From Corticium candelabrum (lineage: Eukaryota; Porifera; Homoscleromorpha; Homosclerophorida; Plakinidae), in assembly GCF_963422355.1 (NCBI RefSeq), contig NC_085093.1, forward strand, positions 4,136,503 to 4,200,502: DNA of 64,000 nucleotides. The letters run 5' to 3'. This document shows positions 11,861 through 53,822 of this stretch, piece by piece. Every line of letters starts with the position of its first letter. The first letter of the stretch is position 1. The position numbers were made by a program, and so were the translations under genes. Under the pieces are notes generated by a model. That model saw nothing but the letters and a program-made list of their open reading frames with translations, was not told the DNA's origin and searched no databases.

Positions 11861-12049
11861 CAGTGGCGTAGGAAGATGTTCACGAGCGAGGGTGCTGTAC
11901 AGTACATTGAATGTCATCATGAGTAAACAAAAACTACCCCGCTTGTCAGACCGTAAACAGATTTGCAAAGTCGCTGGCACAGAAAATTAATTCCTACTCT
12001 GAGCGAGGGGGGATGAAGCTCCCCCAGTCCCCCGCTTCCTACGCCAGTG
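11861..12049. mobile_element. hAT-like MITE
   Basis: 189 bp. Ends CAGTGGCGTAGGAAG and CTTCCTACGCCAGTG are inverted repeats with one mismatch. GTTGA lies immediately outside both ends, consistent with part of a target-site duplication. The CAGNGGCGTAG end is typical of hAT superfamily elements. The interior has the GAGCGAGGGG/GAAGCTCCCCC segment that recurs, inverted, near 19085-19115. Confidence 0.78.
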
Positions 12050-12847
12050 GTTGACGTTTCCGCTTTGAGACAAACGCCAACACGCTTAATTAACTAGTAG
12101 GTCTAGTTTTATTATGTCCAGGGACTGTCTCATGGTGCACCGGACATCTCGCAACCGCCAAAGAGCAAACTGAAATTCGTCACTAATCCACTCTCAATGC
12201 TGTCGCCAGTGCCCAACGAACAGCCTAACACAGAGCCATCTGACTAACCTTAAAGCAATTATAAGCCCCGCGGTTCCTCAGCTCTTAGTATGCTGCAGCT
12301 CTCCAAAGTCCACGTGACATTTTTACGGATGTGCTTGGCAATTTAATTAATTAATTTCCTTAAATCTTGCGAAAGTTGGGACACTACCCAAAGGTTTTTC
12401 TTGCTCCGTCTCTGAAATTTAGTATATGTACGTCGCACAGCAATTTCAAATGCATCAATTCAGGGATGTATAGCGTGGCATATGGGCTAGACCGGGCTCT
12501 AGCTCCATCATTTGTAGGCGTGGTCATAATAATTTGTGGACTGTAAATACGCGTGAAGACCAAAGCTGTATATGGTATATACACCACCCTTTTTTACTCT
12601 GGATCTGCCACTGATTCTACCGTATCAGTCAATTAGAAGCCAATAAAAGTAGACGTGTACATAAAGTGGGCGTGTACATAAAAGTGGGCGTGGTAAATAA
12701 AAGTAGGGTCTCTTGCAGCTTCGTAAAGTTTAGCCTCCCATTTCTAGAGGTTACGCTACGCTCTGGCCATAATGCTCTAGACTGCAGAGTTGTCGCTTTA
12801 TATAGGCGTTCAAAACTGAGGATACTGTCTAGATAAAGCTCAAATTG

Positions 12848-12979
<132 letters not shown>

Positions 12980-13660
12980 TTGCAGGAGTCTAGTCTTCAA
13001 CTGTTCAACCATGTGGCTTCACGGTTTTAATTAAGAACGTGATCTGGCCGTCCCAAACCAACAGTCCACACCAACTACTTTCTTTTATCATTCGTTTGCG
13101 GGACGTACACTGTAGTAGCTATATGTATACGTACAGTAACCAGTATACTATAGACGTATACAATGTGTACAGCATCCTTGCAATTGGCCTGCCGTACTAA
13201 TCCAAAGTACCGGCCGGCTCTGCCGCGTATGACCATGAAAGTCTACAGTGGAAGGCTACACTTGAAGGTTAAGCATATTAGTACTGTTTGGACTATGGGA
13301 GTACATAAAGCTTTTTGTCTTGTAATATCTACGAAGTTTGATGATCAATAAATGTCGACACAGATTATGTTGATTATATACTGACAAGTACAACGCTGGA
13401 AATATTGTGATGTGCATGTTTCAAAGATATTGTTAGGAACTTTACGTCTTGTCGCTATTTTCAAGTCTGCAATAGCTAATATACTTGAAAATATGACTAG
13501 AAAATTGACTTAAATGAAAACATAAGCAATGCCACGTGCTAGCTGATTAGTAAGCATAATGCATGCATATATATAATCGTGCTCCTGAACTACTAGATTG
13601 CCATCGTTTCGATATGAAAATATTCCAAAGTTTGAGTCTGTGTGCCCATCAGTAGATTGG

Positions 13661-15313
13661 TCACGTGATGAGAGAGATCCAGAGAGCTTCGATGAACTGT
13701 TTGATAAACGAATAAAACTTGTTGTGACAGTCTTTTGTTTTCAAACAGATAAAACAAATGTAAAAGCAGTAGATTATGAGTAGGAACGGAGCAAAAATGC
13801 AGATCAAAACCAGAGGAGTGAGGATAGCAGCTATTACTGCAAGAATCAGACTCACGTATATTGAATAGAAAACTGTTTGAGGATTGGCACAGATTAGTGC
13901 GGCTGCCACAGCAATTCGCGCCACGTCGTTAGCTACCACTATGTTGTCAATGTTTTTAGAAGTTGGATTTGTTGAATTTCTAGTGTTCTCAGGTGGAGTT
14001 GCGCTTGTTGAAATCTTCTCGGTAGAGTTTGCACTAGATGTGGCATTCAAATTCGTTGACTCGGTGTCTGAATCAAAAATACTCAAAACTAAAGTAACAT
14101 AATTGAAACGATTACTGAGTTCGCTGGCGTATGCGGCATATGCTATCATGGAAATCCAAGCTGCTCCAAAAATTACAGCCTTGATGTCTGCAAATGGAGC
14201 CTTGGTTTTTTTCCAACATCCTTTTTTGGCTATAAATTCTAATCGACGGTTTTTATAACTTTTGTTCTTTTGCCGTTTTATTTCGATGAACATTTCAACC
14301 ATCCAGACTTTATTCATGAGAACATACATAATGATGCTGACTAGTGGGAGACAGAGGGCCGCTGCAATGAGAAATCGACTTTCAGGTGTCGTTGTGTAAT
14401 CGTGTTCTTCTCTGTTGTCATAGAAGCAACGAAAGCCAACGACAGCTATCATGAAAAAATGCACGACGGCTAGGAAAGCAAACTGGACAATAAACCAAGG
14501 CACGAAGCCATTGCCACAGCAAAGAACGCAGCTGCCACGCGTTTGGGTAGATGGATATGCGTCACATAGAGCTTTCCATGTTCTGTAGAGAAGAATAATA
14601 CGGCGGATTTGTTTGTCAATTAGGTCTAATGCGATACCGTAGATGAGCAGTATGGTATCCACATAGTCAGTTCCTCTTTTAAATTTGTACACCTCACCGT
14701 TGACAAAGCCGAACACGTCGCATATAATAGCAGGGTAGATTAGAACTTCTTCGAAGAGGTCCAGACAGACGTCCTTGAAGCGCTTACGAAACTCTTTTTC
14801 AGCTTCATCCGCCGTCGACACATTGATTTCTACTTTTCGTTGATTTGTAGTTGCCCCAGTAGTCGACTCTTGCTCTTCAATTTGCTTTTTAGTTTTGTTC
14901 TGTTTTCGGCGTTCGTCAATTTCTGTTAGCGTTTCCCATCCATCTTTGACTATCCCGATGAAGCCGACGACAAGACACGTGATGTTGTAGCTCAAGTCCT
15001 CGATGTCGAGCAGGAAAAGAACTAGCGGGTAGATAAACTGAAACAAAAAGAACAACAGCTTTGCGATCTTCATGACTAGTTCGTATCTATCAGAAAGTCT
15101 TGTCTTTAGCTCTTTGGCTGCTGCTTTCAACCCTTCCCACCATTGCTTCCAATCCTCAGGCTTCAGAAGAAGCCAGCGTGTCCAGAAAGCAAGGGCAAGG
15201 ATATACGCACGCAGCCAGACGAGAAGTACGAACTTCTTTTGCTCTGGCGTCAATTCCTCCCAACGTATTACTTCCTCTTCGCCACGTTCTTCCCTCGTGG
15301 TTTCATTTTCCAT
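13661..15313 (-). CDS. Multi-pass membrane protein of unknown family, intronless
   Basis: Not recognised. One open frame of about 550 aa from ATG 15313 (MENETTREERGEEEVIRW); in-frame ATGs upstream up to 15373 would add 20 residues. About six to eight hydrophobic segments: after the acidic N-terminus FVLLVWLRAYILALAFW and LLFFLFQFIYPLVLFLL; a cytosolic-looking Lys/Glu-rich loop; FVPWFIVQFAFLAVVHFFM; FLIAAALCLPLVSIIMYVL; AVIFGAAWISMIAYAAYA; an Asn/Ser/Thr-rich loop with several N-glycosylation sequons; and a long C-terminal pair of membrane spans. A Cys-rich stretch CVLCCGNG lies in mid-protein. Lack of introns is unusual here. A decayed copy lies directly upstream on the same strand (15434-16819). 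It could be a channel-like or receptor-like protein, but no motif supports a choice. Confidence 0.8.
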   Translation of the reverse strand: MENETTREERGEEEVIRWEELTPEQKKFVLLVWLRAYILALAFWTRWLLLKPEDWKQWWEGLKAAAKELKTRLSDRYELVMKIAKLLFFLFQFIYPLVLFLLDIEDLSYNITCLVVGFIGIVKDGWETLTEIDERRKQNKTKKQIEEQESTTGATTNQRKVEINVSTADEAEKEFRKRFKDVCLDLFEEVLIYPAIICDVFGFVNGEVYKFKRGTDYVDTILLIYGIALDLIDKQIRRIILLYRTWKALCDAYPSTQTRGSCVLCCGNGFVPWFIVQFAFLAVVHFFMIAVVGFRCFYDNREEHDYTTTPESRFLIAAALCLPLVSIIMYVLMNKVWMVEMFIEIKRQKNKSYKNRRLEFIAKKGCWKKTKAPFADIKAVIFGAAWISMIAYAAYASELSNRFNYVTLVLSIFDSDTESTNLNATSSANSTEKISTSATPPENTRNSTNPTSKNIDNIVVANDVARIAVAAALICANPQTVFYSIYVSLILAVIAAILTPLVLICIFAPFLLIIYCFYICFICLKTKDCHNKFYSFIKQFIEALWISLIT

Positions 15314-15433
15314 TGCAAACGTTATCCGGGCAACTGGTTTGTATAACCAGGTGATATACATAAAATAGTACATACTTTATTGAAACTGCTATCAATTACA
15401 GCTAAGAAATGCAATTACAGTTTACTTTCTTCG

Positions 15434-16819
15434 TCATGCAGCGGAATATTTTGTCCTAGAACGATGTGCAAAAAAGGAGAAGCCAGAAGAGTATGCAGAC
15501 ACAGCAATTCGCGCTACGTCGTTACCTATACCGTGCACTGCTGTGTCAAGACCAGTAGAAGAGGCATTTGTTGATTTTGTATCATAAAGAGTAGAAGAGA
15601 AACGATTATCGATGTCCCTTGAGATTGCAACATCGGCTATTATGAAAATCCAAACTGCTCCAAAGATTACAGCCTTGACGTCTACGTACGGAGCCTTTGT
15701 CTTTTTCCAGCATCCTTGTTTGGCCATTGCTTCTATTCGTTCATTGCAATAATCGGGGTTCTTTACTCGTCTTATCTTGAGAAACATTTTGACGATTCAA
15801 ACTTTGTTCGAAAGAACATACGTAATGATGCTGATTAGTGTGAGATAGGACCACCGCAATAAGAAATCGACTTTCTGCTGTGTACATGTCATGTACTCTT
15901 GTTCATCTATGTTGTCATTAATCAATGAAATCCAATGATGCCTATCATGAAGAAATGCACAACGGCGAGAAACATTAGACCAAGGCACAAAGCCGTTGTC
16001 ACAGCAAAGAATGCGTTTGCCAAGTGTTCGGGCAGATGGATATGCGTCACACAATGCCTTCCATGTTTGTAAAGAAGGATGATGCGACGAATTTGCTTGT
16101 CAACAAGATCTAATGCGGTACCGTAGATGAGAAGTATGGTGTCCACATAGTCAGTCCCTTACTCATACTTGTACATCTAACCGCTAACAAGCCAAACACG
16201 TTGCCTGGAATAGCAGGGTAGATTAAAACTTCTTCCAAGATGTCCAGACAGACGTCCCTAACACGTTTACGAAATTTCTTGGCCGCATCATCCGCTTCCA
16301 CGAGTCGTATTGATTGCTCAGCAGTTTGCTCAGTTTGCTTCTTGGTTTACTTCTTTTTTTAAAGTTCTTGGATTTCTGTGATCGTTCGTATCCATCTTTG
16401 GCCATCCCGATTAATCCAACGACAAGGCACGTAGTCCAAGTCTTTGATGTCGAGCAGCTAGGAAAAGAATGAACGAGTAGTCAAACTGAAACGTAAAAAG
16501 GAAAGCAGTTTTTGAGGATCTTATTTAATTAGTAGTTCGTATGCGGTGGAAAGTGTTTTTGGCCGTTGCCTTCAATCCTGCTCACCATTGCTTCCAATTG
16601 TCTGGTTGCAGAACAAACCAGAAACTAAGAATATTCAAATGCGCCATGCACTACACTAAATGACCAGAAACACATTCTCTTCCGTCGATGCAAATGATTT
16701 TTCTTCTTTGTCATGATCATGATTAGAGGACTTCCTTCTTCTTCGTCACTTCCTTCCCTCGTTCTTCGATGTGCCATTTGCAACGTTATCCGGGCAACTA
16801 GTTTGCACTTATTTTGCAA
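15434..16819 (-). pseudogene. Decayed tandem copy of the multi-pass membrane protein gene
   Basis: Shifted fragments match the intact neighbour in order. Near 16770, VARIT..M..RTREGSDEEE matches VARITFAMENETTREERGEEE, so the similarity includes sequence upstream of the ATG. Then RVRDVCLDILEEVLIYPAI (about 16250), DTILLIYGTALDLVDKQIRR (16146), MFLKIRRVKNPDYCNERIEA (15787) and KQGCWKKTKAPYVDVKAVIF. Many frameshifts and stops, the Asn/Ser/Thr loop is shortened, and the C-terminal membrane spans are lost after NDVARIAV. Confidence 0.87.
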
Positions 16820-16925
16820 GATCCCGACTGCTCATACTTTTACTGTTCAGGCAGGTTCTTGGACTTCTAGCTACCGTAAACTTGGCATGCAGCGGGATTC
16901 TCAGAGCGCGCTTTCTCATTCTCAT

Positions 16926-16965
<40 letters not shown>

Positions 16966-19359
16966 TTGATAAAATACTTATACATGCAAACACTTCACTA
17001 GTAAGGCAACTAAGAGCAAATGTAAATTATGTGTCCAGCTAACTATAACTTTACTAAACTGAAAATACTGACTAAATCTTAAATTTAAACATACCATGGC
17101 CCATTCTCGTTTCCTGGTTTCTGTTTTGTGATCCGGTTTTCTATTTGCGTTTTCGCTTTCCTTTACGGTCTAGCGCGCGCTAAAAGATAGCTCACGTGAC
17201 ATTGTCGTGCCTCGTGACGAAGAGGCTGTCTACACGTGCACCATACAATAGGTCCATCCCAGACGTTACAGCAGACTGACGAAGTCCGAGCGCTGACAGC
17301 AACCCATTCTCTGACTCTGCATTGAGAGCAAGAAAAACTCAACTGGGACTCGAAAAAGTGCTACGGCCATGGCCGTAGCGCCGTAGCCATTCTGCCGGGC
17401 CTGTTACCCATCACCTTGGTAAATGGTAAATCAAAACACGATAAAGTAAGAAGAGAAACAACAAGTTGTGCTTCTGGTCTTGCTTTCTGGACAAACTCGC
17501 TTTTTCTGACAATAGACGATTCAGGGGCGTAGCGTGACTTCTAAAAAGGGGGGATAGGCTTCACGATGCTACAAGACACGTCCACTCAAATAGACACGCC
17601 CACCCGTGTAGACACCCCCTATTATTGGCTTCTGCAACTCTCTAAAACTCTTAGTAACGTCGGTTTGCATCAAAGCCTTTATTTATCTTGTTTGTGCTCC
17701 TAGAGTACAATGCATGGCGTAGACATGTGCACGTTCAGCATCGATCAAGAATGATGATCGCTTCTTTTCTTAGAGTCAGAAATCTGATATCGTATCCATA
17801 CTTTTAGGACTGATGACGAGTTTAATAGATTAGCGTGTTTCTTTAATTATCATTAAATTACAGATAAAAGTAGTTTCAACTAGAAGATCCATATTTTGAG
17901 GCTGTCTTACTCTATCTAGATAGCTGCTACGAATGTTGAGTCTATGTTAAGTTAGTTTGCTAAAATGTACTATAAATTTATTTAAACTGGTAGGAAAATC
18001 ATTATAATTCGTAAACATGGTAATTACTAAAAAACCCTTAATTGGTGTATTAATTAAAGAGTACAAGGTAAGAACTACTGATTGTCGCGTAGTATTACCG
18101 TGGGAAATCAAAACCAAGAAAGACTGACACTTTTAGAGTATTCTGTTTCCTTTTTCTGTATATATACCAGGGTATCACGCGGAACGAGTGAGCTAGGCTG
18201 TTGTCGTCTTTGGAGGGGACGACGCGCTTTCTTGCTCGTTACTAGTGTGAGTATGACGCTTATAATTAGTCAGTGCATGCTATATTAAAAGGACCTATAT
18301 ATGTCCATTTAACTTTGGTCAGTGACAACTACTAATGACAATGAGCCTGCCACGGTCGTCTTAGTCTCGCTAGCCACGCCCCATTTACGAGAAGGAAAGA
18401 GGCGTGGCTTGCGAAACTGTGGTCGTATGTTTTACTGCACCTGCAAGAATACTCAAAATTACTTTGTCCTATCTTAAATAGAAACTTTCTAATTAACAAG
18501 CCAACTCATTAGGATGAATGATTTCCCAAATGGACGAGACCTTGCAAAGGTTGATGTTTACAAATTTTGTGTTACACAAGCAAGATGGAAGCGAAGGTCA
18601 AATTGGCTTTTTTCTTTGCTGTGATTGGTAGAAATAAAGAGCCATATGTCATGTTGATCTAAGCTGAACCTTGCGATATGTAATTTTATGTGGATTGATA
18701 CAAAAATTAAATTATTCGAAAGTTATGATGCAAACAATTGATTCTCGAGTCGCTGACATTGTCATCTAGCTAGGCGTTGAACGCCTACTTACTGTCTAGA
18801 GTAGTCTCGTGACTATACACTCTCGTGTCCGGTTCCCGTACAATTATCACTCACAAGTAATCGGTCAGCACAAGTCAGTGGAGCAGTCTAAACAAACGTA
18901 CATATATGCATGACGGCCTTCATTTTAATTAATTAACATGGTTAGTTAGAATGATTGAGCTTTGACGTTTATTGTAAACTCAAACTTAAAACGACCACGC
19001 CTCTGAACGTGCGCAGATACCATCTCACTTTCGGACGGTAGATTGTTGGCAAACACGTGGTTGCTTCAAACCGATATCCCTCATCGGCGTGGGGGGGGAG
19101 CTGAAGCCCCTCGCTCAGTATGTGTAGTTACGAATTGAAATTTCCTGTGCCAGCAAATCTGTCTGCATGGCAAGCGAGGTATTTGCTTACTCATGATGAC
19201 ATCACTCCCTCTCGTGAACATCTTACGCCACTGTCGGTTGTTATTACGCAATCTGGTCTAGCCTTACCAAAGGGATTTCCCCCGTTGACCTTTGCACGGT
19301 TTTTGACTTTGTTTACAGCTGCATTTCGGGTCTCCGCACCAAAGCGGCAGTCGCGATCG
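16820..19359. other. Intergenic region, repeat fragments
   Basis: Contains (AC)n at about 16924-16964, a 20-bp perfect palindrome GCTACGGCCATGGCCGTAGC at 17360-17379, a hAT-like end CAGGGGCGTAGCGTGAC near 17523 without a visible partner, and a fragment near 19085-19115 related to the 11861 MITE interior. No supported gene before 19360. Confidence 0.55.
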
Positions 19360-20445
19360 ATGGGGAACAATACTAAAACCGACGAGCAACAGACACACGG
19401 CAGCGGGACTTCTCAAAGACTATCCGGGACTCCATGGCTCAGATGGCGTCGTCCTGTGATATTGATATCGATTGCGGTAATTGTTGGCCTAGGTTTATTC
19501 TCTTTGGGTCTAGTGCCTTGGTGCGTAGTCAAGAGCAAGAGTCGAAAAACACTAACGACGAACCAGATCTTCACTACCAGAGCAATTTCAATTAGTGGAA
19601 TTCTTTACGATAAAGTCAATATTAGTGTAACAAGTCAAGTAGAAATGTTTCATCGCATTTCCCTCCACGTCTATTCTAAACCACCACCACTGGATGTCTA
19701 CAGACATGTCGATCTAAGAGCAAAATATTTCTATATATCTCCAGGGATAGTTTTTCCTAGAGAATTTTTTCTCAATATTGGCTCTGTCGTCAATCTAACA
19801 TTCTGTGCGGATGGCCAGACGCGGTTATTGGTGATCAAAGGAGAAGGCACAATTTCTGATTTTGATAACATCAGGTCACCATTTCAACTGGTCCATAATG
19901 AAGTATGTGGACCTGCTGCTTGTCGATCGGAATCTGATGTGTGCAAAATGAGCTTCGCCAGCATTGAGTCTGATCTCTACCATTTCTGCTTTGAAACAGA
20001 CGGCGTGGACAGTGTCAATGTGACTCGTATTGTCTATTCTATTAACTCATTGCAGTACAACTTGAATGCAACAGAAGGAAAAAGCTGTGTTCCACTTAAT
20101 ATTAATGAAGAGGATGGTAATGCTTGGTGTGATCTACCGGTTCCCTGGACTGATTCTGCAGTGGCAATCGTAGAAATGGCCGGCATAGCCCATCAAAATC
20201 TTATATTCGTTATCAAGACGTATGTACGCCAGTCATTCATCTGGATTTTTGCTGGAATTGCCATCTGTTTAGTCGGCATTACATGTACTGTCATGATAAT
20301 TATCATTGTTGCACGGTCGTCTAGATCTCGAGTGCGTCAGGGCTGCAATGCAGGAAGTGTACAGCAAAGGGAGGAGACAGATCCCTTAGTTACTCAAGAT
20401 CAAGGTCAGAATGACGGGAATAGTTCTACTGACAGTCTTGAATAA
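19360..20445 (+). CDS. Two-transmembrane protein with a ~220-residue ectodomain, unknown family
   Basis: Not recognised. The open frame begins at 19120, but I place the start at ATG 19360 (MGNNTKTDEQQTHGSG) because the upstream 80 codons overlap a repeat-derived segment and give no protein-like pattern; 361 aa. Order: short polar N-terminus with a WLRWRRP basic cluster; membrane span 1 (VILISIAVIVGLGLFSLGLV); a beta-rich ectodomain with several N-sequons and about eight cysteines (HNEVCGPAACRSESDVCKMS, FHFCFETDGVD-like stretch, SCVPLN, WCDLPVPW); membrane span 2 (FIWIFAGIAICLVGITCTVM); and a Glu/Asp/Ser-rich tail. The TM-ectodomain-TM plan resembles that of APD-type membrane proteins, but no RING finger is present. 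Single exon as seen; an upstream non-coding exon cannot be excluded. Confidence 0.72.
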   Translation: MGNNTKTDEQQTHGSGTSQRLSGTPWLRWRRPVILISIAVIVGLGLFSLGLVPWCVVKSKSRKTLTTNQIFTTRAISISGILYDKVNISVTSQVEMFHRISLHVYSKPPPLDVYRHVDLRAKYFYISPGIVFPREFFLNIGSVVNLTFCADGQTRLLVIKGEGTISDFDNIRSPFQLVHNEVCGPAACRSESDVCKMSFASIESDLYHFCFETDGVDSVNVTRIVYSINSLQYNLNATEGKSCVPLNINEEDGNAWCDLPVPWTDSAVAIVEMAGIAHQNLIFVIKTYVRQSFIWIFAGIAICLVGITCTVMIIIIVARSSRSRVRQGCNAGSVQQREETDPLVTQDQGQNDGNSSTDSLE

Positions 20446-21264
20446 TTAGTATTCTAGAACACTAGTGTTATAGTCTAGGTATACGTAGTAGCGATCGACG
20501 GTCTAGAGGTTTCGTCAGTTGATTGTCCAGTCTCATTGCAACTGCTAGCCATACATTTTATATGTCTAGACAGTTATTAACATGTCTCATTGATTCAGAA
20601 TGATACGAAGATAGTATCTACATGGTCACATTACATAGAGTGTGTTCACACCGGACCTAATCATGATTAGTTTGGCGTTAGTGCACTAACGCCACTCGTA
20701 ACGCCATTCTAACGCCACAAAGAGTACTGTACTATTACAACCACATAAGTGGCGTTAGTGGTTGCACGTGACTTTGGCACGCGAGGTAATACACAAAGAG
20801 CATGCCGCCGATGTTTCTAGCTAATTGGTGTTGTATATCTAAACGTACTAAAAACACAGCAACAACATGGCGATGTGGGCATGCAGATGTATACTACGTA
20901 CGTTCCTGTACACGTGACGTCCCTGCCGAGAAAGCAAACTAATTGTTTTCCTCTTCAAAACCTAAAGCAATGGATTCGTCAAGATAATTCACGCGAATTC
21001 TTACTGGATATGACGGATGAAAACTGTCGAGGCTAGTTACACTCATGTGCCCACGTGACTTACTAATCATATTAGCTGTGTGAAAGCGCTTGCGCTAACT
21101 ACTGCCATTTCGCGCATCTTTTTGTTCGAACTTCGAGGTCAACGCAACGCGCGTTATCGCGTGTCGCATCGCACTACTCAACGGATGCCTGCGCCTGCCC
21201 TTCAGCCAATCATCTCCTCTAGATAAAACCACGTGGTTATCTCTTTGTACGTTTTGCCGCAACC
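20446..21264. promoter_or_regulatory. Upstream region of the MADF/BESS gene, with MITE-like ends and a TAACGCCA cluster
   Basis: Holds five copies of TAACGCCA in either orientation (20673, 20687, 20699, 20710, 20750); the first two form a 22-bp perfect palindrome. Weak terminal inverted similarity between 20641-20670 (TTCACAC..CTAATCATGATTAGT) and 21060-21086 suggests the block may be a MITE. Either reading could be right. Confidence 0.4.
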
Positions 21265-22614
21265 ATGGACCGTACGCTTACCGTCGACGAACGTCTAATC
21301 GCAGCCGTGCGCAACTTCTCATGCATCTGGAAAGTATCCACCGACATGCGCAGAGACCAGATAGCCAAGGAGTACGCTTGGCGCGAGATTGCAGCCGAGG
21401 TGGAGTGTTTATCACTCGACTGCTGTAGAAAACGCTGGAAAAGCTTACGAGACAGATATGTGAAAGAATTGAAGAAACTCAGGAATAGACGTGAGAAAAG
21501 CAGAGACGGGGAGGAAGTGAAAGCGACATCTTGGTATTTGTACGATCAACTGTCGTTCCTAAATGACTCCGTCCGTCACAGAGCGTAAGTGGCTTCGTCT
21601 AGAGACCGAGTGCACGCCTCGTCTGTCTAGTTTGAAGCTCCGGAGATCTTGTGCTCCACCATTTTGTGGCTCATGTCTTTTCGAGCGATGTTTTTAGTCT
21701 GTAGGCTGTACTGTGTGCCTTGTACTTTTGAAATTACGCGAACGTTTGCTTGCTTACCATATTTCAAGCCGTAAACGTTGCAACGTCGCGTACAGAGTAG
21801 TGTACGCCGCATGCGCAGAGTTTGTTGGTATTAACGAGCTACTTGTGACGTGTAGCCTCGGTATTCCAAACTGCTTTCTGCACATGATGGGAGGAGAAAA
21901 GAAAGCAGGGTAGAAGTACACACACACGCACACACACACACACTTGCTCTGCATCTTTACCATATTACTCAGATTGATATTAATTTTGTTCTTGAATGTC
22001 ACTAAGTGTTTCAGAAAGAGAATCGAGTATCTAGTTATGATTGTTTGCAGGAGAAGGTATCTTGACTATAGCCAGACTAGTTTCAGTACACAGTCTATGG
22101 CACCTGGTCGTGACGAATCAAGTGTAGAAGAGTCGAGGTAAGTGCATCTGATTCAACACACATAAGCCATTTAACGTGTAGATATATAGTTCTGCAATTG
22201 TAAAATACATCTTGTTCATACAGTTGTGGTCAGTTTAAAGCTGAAGATGCAGCACATAGTGACAATGGTACGTATTCGGAGGAACACAAAGGTGATCATT
22301 CGACCTCATCCGAGAACAACATTGCGTGTACTACTGCGACTACTACAGATTCTTCTTTCGACCCTTCCGATTTGTATCTCAAAGTAAAGAAGAGGCGTGT
22401 CAGTCCAGAATGTGATGATGGTGTGATTATGGCAAAAGTGCAAAATTTTCATGAACAAAGAAAGCGACCTAACAATGAATCAGAGGCCGCGCTGTATGGT
22501 AGATTGGTCAGTGCCACTCTTGAGAGGTTTACACCTCAACAGAGGGCTCTGGCAAGAATCAAAATCGATGAGATTCTTTTTAACATTGAGTTTGGAAGTG
22601 CAGGAGGTCTTTAG
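21265..22614 (+). CDS. MADF/BESS-domain DNA-binding protein
   Basis: A probable sequence-specific transcription regulator of the Adf-1 type. Exons 21265-21584, 22051-22137 and 22224-22614 join in frame to 265 aa. The N-terminal MADF domain (about residues 10-98) shows ERLIAAVRNFSCIWKVS, AWREIAAEVECLSLDCCRKR, WKSLRDRYVKELKKL and WYLYDQLSFL, the Myb-like fold of the family. A Ser/Thr/Glu-rich linker and a basic KVKKRRV patch (possible nuclear signal) follow. The C-terminal ALYGRLVSATLERFTPQQRA then ARIKIDEILFNIEF is a BESS-type interaction motif. MADF-like proteins also occur as accessory proteins of some PIF/Harbinger transposons, but no transposase is nearby, and the clean splice sites and frame favour a host gene. 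Confidence 0.87.
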
Positions 22615-22835
22615 CAGAATACTGTAGTGATGGAGATTTATCAATTTATGTATAGTGTCACATTGAAATTGAGGATTAAATTAAGCATTGTGTGATAGTT
22701 GTACATGAAGACTTCTATTGTGTTGTTTTTGTACAGTGTGCACTTGCGGTGTGATGTCAACATGAAGCTGTGCTACATACCATGGCTTGGTTGAAGTGTA
22801 CACGCGCGCGCACGCACGCACACACACACCGCGCG

Positions 22836-22885
<50 letters not shown>

Positions 22886-23202
22886 GAAGAATGACAGCGG
22901 GACAAGGTCTGGCTACGCGAAACTAACAATCCAACTAAAATTTTACTAAATATCTAGCACAAACTGTTAACGCGCGCTAGTACTCTGCTAGAACTTGTAA
23001 GTGCGCGCCTAGAGGCGCCAATTGGCTAATGCGAGGCTAACTAACGACGTTATAGAGAAACGACACTTTATTTTATTAGTTTTTTGTTTATGCTAGTCAA
23101 TAAAAATAACCGCGTGTTTATTAAGTTATTAAAAACACTTCGACCGTTCCGTTCTACGTACAGTAGTAGTAAATGATGTGCTAGCGCGCGCTCCGAGACG
23201 AA
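22615..23202. other. Intergenic spacer with compound (AC)n/(GCGC) repeat
   Basis: A compound run of ACGC, AC and CGCG units at about 22800-22883. The rest is AT-rich with no supported gene. It contains the likely promoter of the NBEAL-type gene at its right end. Confidence 0.6.

Positions 23203-53822
<30,620 letters not shown>

Noticed and set aside
15072-15368. Plus-strand frames of 67-98 codons
   Set aside because: Antisense shadows of the multi-pass membrane protein gene.
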